Assembly (NCBI RefSeq): GCF_001653195.1
Contig: NZ_JXBB01000012.1
Coordinates: 1 to 64,000 of the forward strand
Source: Hydrogenibacillus schlegelii
GTDB taxonomy: Bacteria > Bacillota > Bacilli > Thermicanales > DSM-22653
Length of the DNA stretch: 64,000 nt
Direction of reading: 5' to 3'
Part shown: positions 6,259-14,936 of the stretch, piece by piece
How the letters are laid out: each line of letters starts with the position of its first letter
Position numbering within the stretch: position 1 is the first letter of the stretch
The notes under the pieces: model-generated
What the model saw: only the letters and a program-made list of their open reading frames with translations
Database searches by the model: none
Told to the model about the DNA's origin: nothing
Made by a program: the position numbers and the translations under genes

Positions 6259-7692
6259 ATGGTGCAGGCGGAGGGGATGCCGGAGGCGCCGTGGTTCGCC
6301 CGCGCCGTCGCCGCGCGGGCGAGCGACTTGCACCTGGAACCGACGGCCGACGGTTTTCGCCTGCGGATGCGCGTTCTGGGCCGGCTGGTTTCGTTAGCAG
6401 ACTTTGGGCGCCGGGAGGGGGAAACCCTCCTGCAGCGCTTGAAGCTGCTCGCGCGTCTCAACATCGCCGAGCGGCGGCTCCCGCAGGACGGGGCGTTCGA
6501 CTACGTCGGCGAAGGCGGCCGGCGGTACGAGGTGCGGGTGGCGACGTTGCCGACGGTCGCCGGCGAGAAGCTGACGGCGCGGTTTCTCTACCCGGAGGCC
6601 CGCTATCGCGATCCGACGGACCTCGGCATGCCGCCGGAGCAGGCGGAGGTCGTCCGGGCGTGGCTCCGGTCGTCCGCGGGGCTCATTCTCGTCGCCGGCC
6701 CGACGGGAAGCGGCAAGACGACGACGCTCTATGCCCTCGTCGGCGCGCTCGATCCTGCCCGATCGGTCATCTACACCGTCGAAGATCCGGTCGAGGCCCG
6801 CCTCCCCGGCGTGCATCAGATCGCGGTGGCCGACGAGATCGGGCTCACGTTCGCCGCCGGGCTGCGGGCCATTCTTCGGCACGATCCGGACGCCCTCGTC
6901 ATCGGGGAAATTCGCGACCGGGAGACGGCGGAGATCGCCGTCCGGGCGGCCCTCAGCGGGACGCTCGTCCTGGCGACGATCCACGCCGACGATGCCGGCT
7001 CGGCCGTCTTCCGTCTGCTGGAACTGGGCGCCGAACCGGCCTGGGTGTCTCGGACGCTTCTCGGCGTCATCGGCCAGCGAATGCATTTCCGGATGTGCAT
7101 TCACTGCGGTGGTACGGGGAACGCATCGGGGGCAGCGCGATCAGACACGGTCGTTGCTGACGGCAGAACGACCGGACCCGGAGACGGGCGCCGAAGGCGC
7201 GTTGGATTGGAGAACGAAAGCCGAGGAAATGCCGGCATGGGGAACGAGGGGCGAAGAAGTGCCGGCGTCGAGAACGGGAGTCGGGGTAGGGCCGGCGTGG
7301 GGGGTAAGGATTCGGAAAAGGCGGGCGATGGACGGGTCGGCGGCGCCGGGGACGGCGCGGTCGATCGTTCAGGTGCGGCGCCGTCGGACGACGGGTCGGC
7401 CCGGTTCGGCCCGTCTCACCCCGGCGAAGGGTGCGACACCTGCGGTGGACTCGGTGTGGTGCCGTCTCCGGCGTTTGAACTGGTCGTTCCGTCCGTCGGA
7501 GAAAGCATCGGGCCGCCGTTCAAAGGACCGTGCGAACCGAGGCGAGGATCGACCGGATCGACGGGCGCACCGGTGCCCGCAGGGTCGGCCGCCGGCGACG
7601 CTCCGTCGGCGGGAGGGGTGGGCGGCGTTTCCCGGCCGGTCATCGCTTTGACCGCGGTGTGGACCGGCGATCCCGGGGGGATCGGACGGTGA
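6259..7692 (+). CDS. comGA: ComGA, competence pilus assembly ATPase
   Basis: GspE/PilB-family cytoplasmic ATPase that powers pseudopilus assembly. Walker A GPTGSGKTT (residues 147-155), the Asp box TVEDPVE, Walker B ALVIGEIRD (212-220) and the His box ATIHADD are intact. GGAGGGGAGG stands eight bases before the ATG. Two CxxC pairs that should form one zinc knuckle (280/283 and 392/395) are 108 residues apart. The intervening stretch is a Gly/Arg/Ser-rich low-complexity insertion containing three 30-bp tandem repeats (7210-7299). The motor core itself looks functional. The gene overlaps comGB by four bases (GTGA). Confidence 0.92.
   Translation: MVQAEGMPEAPWFARAVAARASDLHLEPTADGFRLRMRVLGRLVSLADFGRREGETLLQRLKLLARLNIAERRLPQDGAFDYVGEGGRRYEVRVATLPTVAGEKLTARFLYPEARYRDPTDLGMPPEQAEVVRAWLRSSAGLILVAGPTGSGKTTTLYALVGALDPARSVIYTVEDPVEARLPGVHQIAVADEIGLTFAAGLRAILRHDPDALVIGEIRDRETAEIAVRAALSGTLVLATIHADDAGSAVFRLLELGAEPAWVSRTLLGVIGQRMHFRMCIHCGGTGNASGAARSDTVVADGRTTGPGDGRRRRVGLENESRGNAGMGNEGRRSAGVENGSRGRAGVGGKDSEKAGDGRVGGAGDGAVDRSGAAPSDDGSARFGPSHPGEGCDTCGGLGVVPSPAFELVVPSVGESIGPPFKGPCEPRRGSTGSTGAPVPAGSAAGDAPSAGGVGGVSRPVIALTAVWTGDPGGIGR
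7210..7299 (+). repeat. Three imperfect 30-bp tandem repeats inside comGA
   Basis: They encode the decapeptides ENESRGNAGM, GNEGRRSAGV and ENGSRGRAGV in frame, within the low-complexity insertion that splits the zinc motif. Confidence 0.85.
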
Positions 7693-8774
7693 CCGGAATC
7701 CGCCAGAGGTTTTTTCAAAGAAAGGGACGGCCGACCCGCCGGCCGCGGTGGACGGAACCCGTTCTCGAGCGGGTGCTAATCCCTCTTTCGGAGCTTGCCG
7801 CCGGGGGACTTCCGCTTTTCGAGGTGCTTGAGGCGACCGAGCGGCATTTGCCGCCGTCCTTTCGCCCGACGTTCCGAGACGCCCGGGCTGCGGTGGAACG
7901 AGGGGCGCGGCTTTCCGATGCATTTCGGACGATCGGCTGGCCGCCCTATGCCCTGGCCGCGCTGGCCCTGGCCGAGATGACGGGAGATGTCGCCGCCCAG
8001 CTGGCTCATCTTCGCGACCATTACGCCAGACGGGTTCGATTTCGGCGCACGATCCGCGCCCGTCTCGCCTACCCGGCTTTTCTTTTGGCGCTTGCGCTTC
8101 TTTTGTTCGGGTATCTGCTCGCCGGCCTCGGGCCGAGGCTTCAGGCGCTGGAGACGGCCCTTGCGGGAAGCGCCGCCGCTCAGACGGTGGACGGGCCGCT
8201 CGGGTCTGACGCCCCTTGGACCGCCGGCCTGATCGGCGGACTGGCGGTCGCCGGGCTGATCGGCGGGGGAGCGGCCGGCGTCGGGTTGGCGGTCCGCCGG
8301 GGCTCGGAGGCGGCCGTCGGCCGCCTCGTCCGCCTCGGGCCGCTCGGGCGCCTCGTCCGCCTCGTTTTGACGCGGGAGGCGATCGAGCCGCTCGGGCTGT
8401 TGCTTCAGGCGGGCCACGATGTGTTGGCCGCCGTCCGGCTGCTTCAGGCGGAAACGCCCTGGCGGGTGCTTCGAGCCTGGTATGGCCGGTTGGAGGCCCG
8501 GCTCCTCGCCGGCGCGACGCTGACCGGGGCGTTTGAAGAGACGCCGTGGTTGGAGGACGACTGGCGGCTTTACGTGGAAAGCGGCGAGCGGTCGGGGCGG
8601 CTGGTGGAGCTTTTGAACGCCTACGCCGCCCGCCTGGAGGCGGAACTCGAGCGGCGGACGGAGGCGGCGGTCCGCTGGATCGAACCGGCGGCGGTGCTCG
8701 TCGTCGGCGGCGCGGTGCTTCTCGTCGCCGGGACGCTTTTCGGCATGGTGTTCGATCTCATGGCCCGGTTGTAG
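7689..8774 (+). CDS. comGB: ComGB, competence pilus inner-membrane platform protein
   Basis: GspF/PilC family, 361 residues. It has a basic cytoplasmic start, a first T2SSF domain (VLIPLSELAAGGLPLFEVLEA), a membrane helix around AYPAFLLALALLLFGYLLAGL, a second membrane segment after a Gly-rich loop, a repeated T2SSF domain, and a C-terminal helix VLVVGGAVLLVAGTLFGMVF. The GTG start overlaps the comGA stop, indicating translational coupling. It anchors the ComGA motor and organises pseudopilin assembly. Confidence 0.9.
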   Translation: MTGIRQRFFQRKGRPTRRPRWTEPVLERVLIPLSELAAGGLPLFEVLEATERHLPPSFRPTFRDARAAVERGARLSDAFRTIGWPPYALAALALAEMTGDVAAQLAHLRDHYARRVRFRRTIRARLAYPAFLLALALLLFGYLLAGLGPRLQALETALAGSAAAQTVDGPLGSDAPWTAGLIGGLAVAGLIGGGAAGVGLAVRRGSEAAVGRLVRLGPLGRLVRLVLTREAIEPLGLLLQAGHDVLAAVRLLQAETPWRVLRAWYGRLEARLLAGATLTGAFEETPWLEDDWRLYVESGERSGRLVELLNAYAARLEAELERRTEAAVRWIEPAAVLVVGGAVLLVAGTLFGMVFDLMARL

Positions 8775-8816
8775 CGGTCGCTGGTTTTGCTGCCGGTTCG
8801 GAGGGGGCGATGCCGG

Positions 8817-9365
8817 TTGACGTCGCGGGACGCTTCGAAGCCGATCGTTGCAGGGCGGGCCCCTGCTTCGCTTGCCGTCCGACCCGAGGTGCCCTGCCTC
8901 GCCCGGGATGCGGGGGCGACGCTCGCCGAAATCCTCGTCGGCCTCTCCCTCGTGGTCGCGATCGCCGCCGTCTTCCTTCCGTTCGGCGAACAATTTCTCC
9001 GGCGGGCGGAGGGGATCCGCCTCGGAGGCGCTGCCGCCCGCGTCGAAATCGACGTCGTCCGGGCGGCCGTCGTCGCCCGGCTGATGACGGAAACGGCGAA
9101 GGTGGATTTTTCCGACGACGGATCGTCTCAGGGGTCGATCGGACGCGCCGTCTGGTGGGTTCGAACGGGGGGCGGCGTCAAGGTCGCCAGAGTCTCGGAA
9201 CGTTCCCCGAACACGGGGCCGATCTCGTACGGATTTGGACAAAACGGCCGCGTCGTGCCCGGGACGCCGAACGTCCGGCTGACCTTCGGATCGGTCGGGG
9301 GGCGCTGCTTTGGCCTGGCGACTCCGACGGGGGTCTGGTATGAGAAGCGCTGCGAGGGGCGCTAA
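8817..9365 (+). CDS. ComGD-like minor pseudopilin
   Basis: Prepilin signature ending in DAG, then ATLAEILVGLSLVVAIAAVFLPF with Glu at +5. The rest is a small globular minor-pilin-type domain with no other motif. The TTG at 8817 follows GGAGGGGG by nine bases; a GTG at 8889 would give a nine-residue leader, so the start is uncertain. Position after comGB suggests the ComGD role (minor component of the pseudopilus). Sequence conservation among these proteins is low, so the letter is inferred from order. Confidence 0.68.
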   Translation: MTSRDASKPIVAGRAPASLAVRPEVPCLARDAGATLAEILVGLSLVVAIAAVFLPFGEQFLRRAEGIRLGGAAARVEIDVVRAAVVARLMTETAKVDFSDDGSSQGSIGRAVWWVRTGGGVKVARVSERSPNTGPISYGFGQNGRVVPGTPNVRLTFGSVGGRCFGLATPTGVWYEKRCEGR

Positions 9366-9981
9366 GAAGCGGGCAGACGATCGGCTCATCCGCCGGCGGT
9401 CGACCGGCGGCTGGATGCTCGTCGAGGTCCTCATCGCGCTCTGGGTGATCGCGGTGCTCCTCGCGGCGATCGTTCACCTCCTGGCCGGCGTCCGGGAAAA
9501 GGTCGGAGCGGAGGCGGCCGAGGCCACGCTGCTTGAGGCCGCTCGATACGTCCTCGCCCGCTGGCCGCCGGTCGTCGATGGGGCGGAGGCGCTCGGGGAG
9601 GCGACGGATGCGGTGCCGGGTGGGCCGGCGGCGGGGGCGAGAGAGGCACCGGCGGATGGGCCATCGGAGTCGGAGGTGGCGGCCTGGGCCGCTCGGGCTC
9701 AAGCCGCCGTCAGGCAGGGGGTGCTTGAGCCGCTTCAGGCGGCCGTCGAGCGGGAAGGGTTTGCCTTAAGCGGGCCGGGGCATGGACGAACCGCGCCTGT
9801 GCCGACGGTCGCTTTCACCTACGCCATCGGATCGCCGGCCGTCTGGTCGGACGCTCACGCCGTTCGGGCGGCGGTGCCGGTCGACGTCACGCTCCGGCTC
9901 CCCGTTTCGGCCGATCGCCCGCCTCTGGAACGCCGGATGCGTCTCTGGACGGCGGTCGTGTTTCGGGCCTGGCCGCCATAA
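9340..9981 (+). CDS. ComGE/PilV-like minor pseudopilin
   Basis: Basic leader (RRRSTGG), then WMLVEVLIALWVIAVLLAAIVHLLAG with Glu at +5, a type IV prepilin N-terminus. The remainder is Ala/Glu-rich helix then a small beta domain (VPVDVTLRLPV). It overlaps the preceding gene by 26 bases, so the genes are probably co-translated. Named by position in the comG operon, not by strong similarity. Confidence 0.68.
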   Translation: MRSAARGAKKRADDRLIRRRSTGGWMLVEVLIALWVIAVLLAAIVHLLAGVREKVGAEAAEATLLEAARYVLARWPPVVDGAEALGEATDAVPGGPAAGAREAPADGPSESEVAAWAARAQAAVRQGVLEPLQAAVEREGFALSGPGHGRTAPVPTVAFTYAIGSPAVWSDAHAVRAAVPVDVTLRLPVSADRPPLERRMRLWTAVVFRAWPP

Positions 9982-10152
9982 CAAAAGGGGCCATCGTGAT
10001 GCGGGCGCCGACGGAAAATCCCGGCTTGAAGCGCGCCGGCGTTGAACGATGCCCCCCTGGATCGACCGCTTCGGGACGACCGTTTCTGCACGGCGACACC
10101 GGTGCGATGGAAAAGCATCGGGAGGACGGCGGTCGCAAGAAAGGGCGATACC

Positions 10153-10959
10153 GTGGGAAAGAGAGGAAGATCGGTGCCTCGGGAAAACAAAGAGAGCTCG
10201 GGGCCTCGGGAACGCAGAGCGGGATCGGGGGCCGCGGGTAAGGCGGGGACGGTCAAGGCGGGGACGCCGTCTCGCCGCGACGGGGGGTTTACGTTGCCGG
10301 AGGCGCTCGTGGCGCTGGCGGTGGCGGCGCTTCTTCTCCCGCTTCTCGTCCGGAGCATCGGCGGTGCCCACATCCGGCTGGAAGCGTTCGATGCGGCCGG
10401 TGTGCGCCGGCTGGAAGCCCTGTATGCCGGCGCGTATCTGCGCGGCGAGTGGGTGACGTATGCCGACGGCTGGACGGGGGAAAAAGGCGCCGGGGCGGTC
10501 GACCCGAATCAGGTGCGGAAGCAGCCCTTTCACCCGTGCTTCGAGGAGGGCCCGATGGGGCCGGTGCTCGCCGCCGACTTCGGCGGGTCGGAAGCGGGCC
10601 GACGGCGATTCGAGCTTCGCCTGGATCGGGCGGCGGACCGATCGGCGACGGGATCGTACCGGCTGCGCTGGGGAAAAACGGGGGAAGAAGGAACGCTGCT
10701 CGAGTTTTCCCGCCAGGGCCCGATTCGGACGGATGGGAAGAAGCCGGATTCGGACCGGCCCCGATTGGAACTGGCCCGGTTCGCGACGGACGAGCCGCCG
10801 TCGGCGCTCGCCGATGGGGTGCGGGTGCGCTGGCGCCGGACGACGTCGGCGGACGGGCCGGAGGAAGCCGGCCGGCTCGATGTTTACCTCGCCTGGCCGG
10901 TCGACGAGCGGTGGACGGTTCCGGAAAACCCACCGGGGTGCCCCGGCGGATCGCTGTAA
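10153..10959 (+). CDS. ComGF-like minor pseudopilin
   Basis: Prepilin motif RRDGG then FTLPEALVALAVAALLLPLLV, Glu at +5. A long, very basic N-terminal extension precedes it. The frame is open from a TTG at 10042; the GTG at 10153 after AAAGGG is preferred but still leaves a ~50-residue leader, unusually long for a prepilin. The mature part resembles PilW/ComGF in layout. Its true start and the role of the basic extension are open. Confidence 0.6.
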   Translation: MGKRGRSVPRENKESSGPRERRAGSGAAGKAGTVKAGTPSRRDGGFTLPEALVALAVAALLLPLLVRSIGGAHIRLEAFDAAGVRRLEALYAGAYLRGEWVTYADGWTGEKGAGAVDPNQVRKQPFHPCFEEGPMGPVLAADFGGSEAGRRRFELRLDRAADRSATGSYRLRWGKTGEEGTLLEFSRQGPIRTDGKKPDSDRPRLELARFATDEPPSALADGVRVRWRRTTSADGPEEAGRLDVYLAWPVDERWTVPENPPGCPGGSL

Positions 10960-11023
10960 ACGACGCGAATCATGAAGGGGGCGGGGTGGAACGATCCGGA
11001 GCAAAAAGAGCGGCGAGACCGGC

Positions 11024-12457
11024 TTGCGGATCCGTCGGAAGGGCGGCCCCGGGCTCGGCGACGGTCAGGCCGGCTTCGGGCGAGGGTGGGGCCGCGGGAA
11101 GACCGGGAAGGGCGAATTTCCCGCCGTCGCTTCCGTCGCTTCGGCCGAGGCGGCGGCCGCCGGATCTCGGGCCGGACGGCGCACCGACGCCCGCCGCCGG
11201 GAGGGCGGGTGGATGCTTCCGATCGCGCTTCTTTCGCTCGCCGTCGTTTCGCTTCTTGCCGTCTCGGTCCTCGAGCGGATCGTCGAGCGCCGAGAGGCGA
11301 TGGGGCTTTTTTGGGCCGAAGCGGATCTGGAGGCGCTGGTGAAAAGCGGCGCGGCGTTCGTCTTTGCCCTCCCGTACTGCCTGCCGGCCGAGCTTCCGCA
11401 CTCGGAGCCGATCGTTTTCGCCTCGGCTTATCCTTTCGGCGGTTCGGCGGCCGGCGGCGGCATCGGAGCGCTTGCGGCGTCGGTCGATTTTTCCCGGGAG
11501 GGGAGCTTCGAGGCGATGTTTGCTCCCGGGGAGGGGTGGGCGGTCTCGTTTCCCGCGACCGGCCTCGCCGGGGAAACGGTGTGCGTGTCATGGCGCCTGG
11601 AGCCATCGGACGGAGAAGCGGTCGCGATGCGTCTTTTGGCGGCGGTTGCGCCGGAGGCGGTGCCGCCTCCGGAAGACGGCGCGGCGTGGCGGGTGCTTTG
11701 GGAAGGGGCGACGGCCGGAGCGGATGCCGGCGTGGATGAAGGATGTTCTGCGGAGGGCGCCCACTCGGCGCTCTGGACGATCGAGGAGGGGGACGGCGTT
11801 GTTCGGCGCCGGGGATGGCTCCGCTGGGAGATGGTTTCGTTTTCCGGGGCGGGGATGGAGGAGGGGCGGCCGTTATCCGGCGGGGCCGGGGGGAAAGGGT
11901 CGACTCTTTCCGGCGAGACAAACGAGGAAGGGTCGTTTATTTCCGGCGGGTCGGAGAAGGAAAGGCGGCAGGTTCGGTTTTCCGAGCTCAAGCTCCGCCC
12001 TCTCGATCCGTGCCGCCGGCAGCGGGAGGCGCTCAAAGCGCTCGAGGAAATCGCGCCCCGTGCCGGCCGCTGGGTCGACCGGGCCGGTCGGCCGGCGGAC
12101 GGACCGGTCGGAACGATCCGCGTCGCGGCGTTTGCCGGGCCGGATCCGGCGGCGGACGCGCCGGCGGAGGCGAGCGCCGTTTCGGCAGCGGACGTTCGAT
12201 TCGAAGCGGCATCGGGGGCTCGGGAGACGCCGCGCCTTCCGGCATGGGCCGCCGGGACGCTGGAGGTGGCGATGCCGGCGCCGGATCTTCTCACCGCGCC
12301 GCTTCCGGCGGAATACGATCGGATCGAGCGGAGATACACGTTTTTGCGGTCGTTTTCCGACGGGCCGGGCGGCCTCCGGGATCGGCTCGCCTGCTGGGCG
12401 CGGACGAACTGGTCCGGCTACGATCCGAAGCGGCACGCCTGCCGGGGCCCGGAATAA
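11024..12457 (+). CDS. ComGG/GspK-like minor pseudopilin, enlarged
   Basis: REGG precedes WMLPIALLSLAVVSLLAVSVLERI. Position +5 is not Glu, as in the GspK/ComGG subgroup that caps pseudopili. At up to 477 residues it is much longer than B. subtilis ComGG and nearer GspK in size. A Gly/Ser/Glu-rich central stretch with short repeats (EEGRPLSGGAGGKGSTLSG, EEGSFISGG) is probably disordered. The start is uncertain; the frame opens at a TTG at 11024, and several dozen residues precede the prepilin motif. Confidence 0.6.
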   Translation: MRIRRKGGPGLGDGQAGFGRGWGRGKTGKGEFPAVASVASAEAAAAGSRAGRRTDARRREGGWMLPIALLSLAVVSLLAVSVLERIVERREAMGLFWAEADLEALVKSGAAFVFALPYCLPAELPHSEPIVFASAYPFGGSAAGGGIGALAASVDFSREGSFEAMFAPGEGWAVSFPATGLAGETVCVSWRLEPSDGEAVAMRLLAAVAPEAVPPPEDGAAWRVLWEGATAGADAGVDEGCSAEGAHSALWTIEEGDGVVRRRGWLRWEMVSFSGAGMEEGRPLSGGAGGKGSTLSGETNEEGSFISGGSEKERRQVRFSELKLRPLDPCRRQREALKALEEIAPRAGRWVDRAGRPADGPVGTIRVAAFAGPDPAADAPAEASAVSAADVRFEAASGARETPRLPAWAAGTLEVAMPAPDLLTAPLPAEYDRIERRYTFLRSFSDGPGGLRDRLACWARTNWSGYDPKRHACRGPE

Positions 12458-12482
12458 AGGCAAATCGAAAGAAGAGGCCGGG

Positions 12483-13055
12483 ATGGCGATGAAAACCAGG
12501 CGATGGGCGATCGCCGGCGGGACGGCCGTCGCTTTTTTCGGCTATGCCGTGGGGAGCGCCGATGGGCCGCCGGCGCTCGAGGCGTGGCCGGCGGTTGAGG
12601 CGGTGTATGCGCCTCGCCAGGGGAGTCCGCCGGATCGGGCGATCGTCGAGCTCATCGACGGCGCCGGGGAGCGGGTCGATGTGGCGGCGTTTGCCCTGAC
12701 GCACGGGGAGATCGTCGATGCGCTCGTCCGCGCGGCCCGCCGGGGCGTCCGGGTGCGGGTGTTGACCGACGAGCGGCAGGCGCGGCAGGGGGCGCAAAAA
12801 GGGGCGCTCATGCGCCTCGCCGCGGCGGGCATCCCGATTCGGACGAACGTCCACCCGGGGGCGATGCATCTGAAGCTTCTCGCCGTCGATCGGGCGGAGG
12901 CCGGCTTCGGGTCGTACAACCTGACGGTTGCGGCGACGGAGCGGAACGAGGAACTCTGGATCACCGTCCGGGGGCCGGCGGCGGCGCGGCTTGCGGACGT
13001 GTTTGAGACGATCTGGTCGGACGGACGGCGCTACCGGCCGTGGGAAGGGCGATGA
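12483..13055 (+). CDS. PLD-superfamily (HKD) nuclease-like protein 1
   Basis: 190 residues. An N-terminal signal anchor (RRWAIAGGTAVAFFGYAVGS) is followed by one phospholipase D domain: IVELIDGAGERVDVAAFALTH, then the catalytic motif HLKLLAVD...GSYN (H-x-K-x4-D plus GS-x-N). Single-HKD proteins of this size resemble the secreted endonuclease Nuc, which acts as a dimer, rather than two-HKD phospholipases. It begins 25 bases after the last comG-type gene and is followed by a paralogue and comEA. A role in processing DNA during uptake is inferred from that context. Confidence 0.8.
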   Translation: MAMKTRRWAIAGGTAVAFFGYAVGSADGPPALEAWPAVEAVYAPRQGSPPDRAIVELIDGAGERVDVAAFALTHGEIVDALVRAARRGVRVRVLTDERQARQGAQKGALMRLAAAGIPIRTNVHPGAMHLKLLAVDRAEAGFGSYNLTVAATERNEELWITVRGPAAARLADVFETIWSDGRRYRPWEGR

Positions 13056-13273
13056 GCAGGCACGGCTTTGGCCGGAACGTGGAGGAATCGACGCAGGGCT
13101 CCGGCCGCCGGCGGTTTCGAGGGAGATCGGGCGGTCGGAGATGAGGCGCCGGGACGGGCGGCGGCTCCGGCGGCTTAGGAGCATCGGAAGGAAAAACGCC
13201 GGGCGGCGGAGGGGACGCGGGCGTGCAGGTCGACGGGCGACTTCGGTCGGAGCCGGTCGGGAGCGCGGGCGGG

Positions 13274-13852
13274 ATGAGGATGCCGCAAGGGCGGAAAACG
13301 GGCGCGTGGGCGGTCCGGGTGGCGCTTTTGTTTTGCTTCGGTTACGCCCTCGGGCGGATCGTCTCGTTCGGGCCGCTTATGCCGAAGGAAGCGGTTTATC
13401 TCACGTTGCACGGCGAAGACCCCCGCCGTTCGCTTCTCCAGGCGCTGGCCTCCGCCCGGCAGGCGATCGACGTCGCCGTCTATGCCCTCGACGATGCGGC
13501 GCTCGTCCAGGCGCTCGAACGGGCGAAGCAGAGGGGCGTCCGGGTACGCCTCATCACCGATCGGCGGGAGGTCGAACGGCCGGAGGCGGCCTCCGGCCTT
13601 GCCCGCCTGCGCGCGGCCGGGGTGCCGGTCAAGGTGAACGACGGGGCGGGGCTGATGCATTTGAAGCTCGTCCTCATCGACGGGCGCCTCGCCGCCGCAG
13701 GGTCGTACAACTGGACGGCGGCCGCCGCCGCGTTGAACGAAGAGCTTCTCGTCTGGATCGGCGATCCCGATGCCGTGCAGGCGTTGACGGCGCTCTTTGA
13801 TCGCCTCTGGGCGGACGAGGTCTACTACCGGCGGGTGGGATCCGGTTCGTGA
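13274..13852 (+). CDS. PLD-superfamily (HKD) nuclease-like protein 2
   Basis: 192 residues from the ATG (a GTG at 13223 is the alternative). Membrane anchor WAVRVALLFCFGYALGRIV, then a single HKD domain: AIDVAVYALDDAALVQALERA, RGVRVRLITDR, and HLKLVLIDGRLAAAGSYNWT with every catalytic position present. It is a diverged tandem paralogue of the preceding gene, so the two could form homo- or heterodimers with a complete two-HKD active site outside the membrane. It lies directly before comEA. Confidence 0.8.
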   Translation: MRMPQGRKTGAWAVRVALLFCFGYALGRIVSFGPLMPKEAVYLTLHGEDPRRSLLQALASARQAIDVAVYALDDAALVQALERAKQRGVRVRLITDRREVERPEAASGLARLRAAGVPVKVNDGAGLMHLKLVLIDGRLAAAGSYNWTAAAAALNEELLVWIGDPDAVQALTALFDRLWADEVYYRRVGSGS

Positions 13853-13939
13853 CCTGCGGCGCCCAAACGGCGGCGGAAGGCCGGGATCGGAGAAATCGAG
13901 AAAAACAGGCAGACGGTCGGGAAAAGGGAGGATGGAAGG

Positions 13940-14773
13940 ATGCGGTGGCCGATCGGGGGGGCGCTTCCGGTTCGGGCGGCGCGGGCGGCTTGGACGGCGC
14001 TCGACCGTTGGCGGAGGGACGGTCGCCTGAGCGAGCTTTGGCCGTACGGGCTGCTCATCCTTTTCGTCGGCGGCTATGCGCTCACGGCGTGGGTTTGGCC
14101 GACGCTCAAGCCGGCGGACGGCCCGGGCGACTGGGTGGCGGTACCGGCCGGGTTTGCCGAATCGCCGAGCGAAGGAAAGGCGGCGCCGAGCGGCGCGGCG
14201 GACGAAGCGCAGGGCGCTGCGGCGGTGGAAGCGGCGGTCGGGGAAGCCGAAGCGGCGTTCGGACGGGCGGAAGCGGCGGCGGGACGGCCCGATGCGGCGG
14301 CCGGGCGGGCCGAAGCGGGGTCGGAGATCCTCGTCGACGTCAAGGGGGCCGTCGCCCGGCCCGGCGTCTACCGGCTCCCGGCCGGCGCGCGGGTGTTTGA
14401 GGCGCTTGAGGCGGCCGGCGGCCTTCTTCCCGAGGCGGACGTCGACCGGGTCAACCGGGCGGCCGTCCTTGCCGACGCGGCGGTCGTCAACGTGCCGAAA
14501 AAAGGCGAGGCGGCCGAAGCCGGCGGATCTTCGCCGGCGGGGGCGGACGCCGGGTCGGGCGCGGCCGGCCGGACGGCGAAAGTGAACCTCAATACGGCCG
14601 ATGCCGCGCTCCTTCAGACGCTGCCCGGGATCGGACCGACCCGGGCGCAGGCGATCATCGCGTACCGGGAGGAGCACGGGCCGTTTCGCGACGTGACGGA
14701 GCTGAAAAACGTAAGCGGCATCGGGCCGAAGACGCTCGAGCGGCTTCTGCCGTACGTCACCGTCGGGCCGTAG
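13940..14773 (+). CDS. comEA: ComEA, competence DNA receptor
   Basis: 277 residues. One N-terminal membrane helix (LLILFVGGYALTAWVWP), an Ala/Glu-rich spacer with short repeats, an SLBB domain (ILVDVKGAVARPGVYRLPAG, about 133-190), then a C-terminal tandem helix-hairpin-helix (VNLNTADAALLQTLPGIGPTRA ... LKNVSGIGPKTLERL). ComEA binds double-stranded DNA at the outer face of the membrane and hands it to ComEC. The spacer is longer than usual and low in complexity, a trait shared with several genes of this locus. Confidence 0.94.
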   Translation: MRWPIGGALPVRAARAAWTALDRWRRDGRLSELWPYGLLILFVGGYALTAWVWPTLKPADGPGDWVAVPAGFAESPSEGKAAPSGAADEAQGAAAVEAAVGEAEAAFGRAEAAAGRPDAAAGRAEAGSEILVDVKGAVARPGVYRLPAGARVFEALEAAGGLLPEADVDRVNRAAVLADAAVVNVPKKGEAAEAGGSSPAGADAGSGAAGRTAKVNLNTADAALLQTLPGIGPTRAQAIIAYREEHGPFRDVTELKNVSGIGPKTLERLLPYVTVGP

Positions 14774-14936
14774 CGCCGGCCTTCGATCGCCGGCGGCCGG
14801 AGCGCTCGAGGACCGGTGCGTCGGGAAGCCCCCGTCGAGGGGGCGTTACGAGGAGCGATCGAAGGGCGCCGGCCATGCCTCCAAGAACGGGAAGCGACCG
14901 GAGGCTCAAGCACGGCCGGGGGAGGGAACGCCGGCG

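Noticed and set aside
7776-9434. 552-codon minus-strand frame opposite comGB and the next pilin gene
   Set aside because: Same GC-rich shadow effect; the composition is Arg/Pro/Gln-rich and no ribosome-binding site or motif is seen.
13175-14677. 500-codon minus-strand frame across the second PLD gene and comEA
   Set aside because: Shadow frame; the plus-strand proteins have complete catalytic and HhH motifs.
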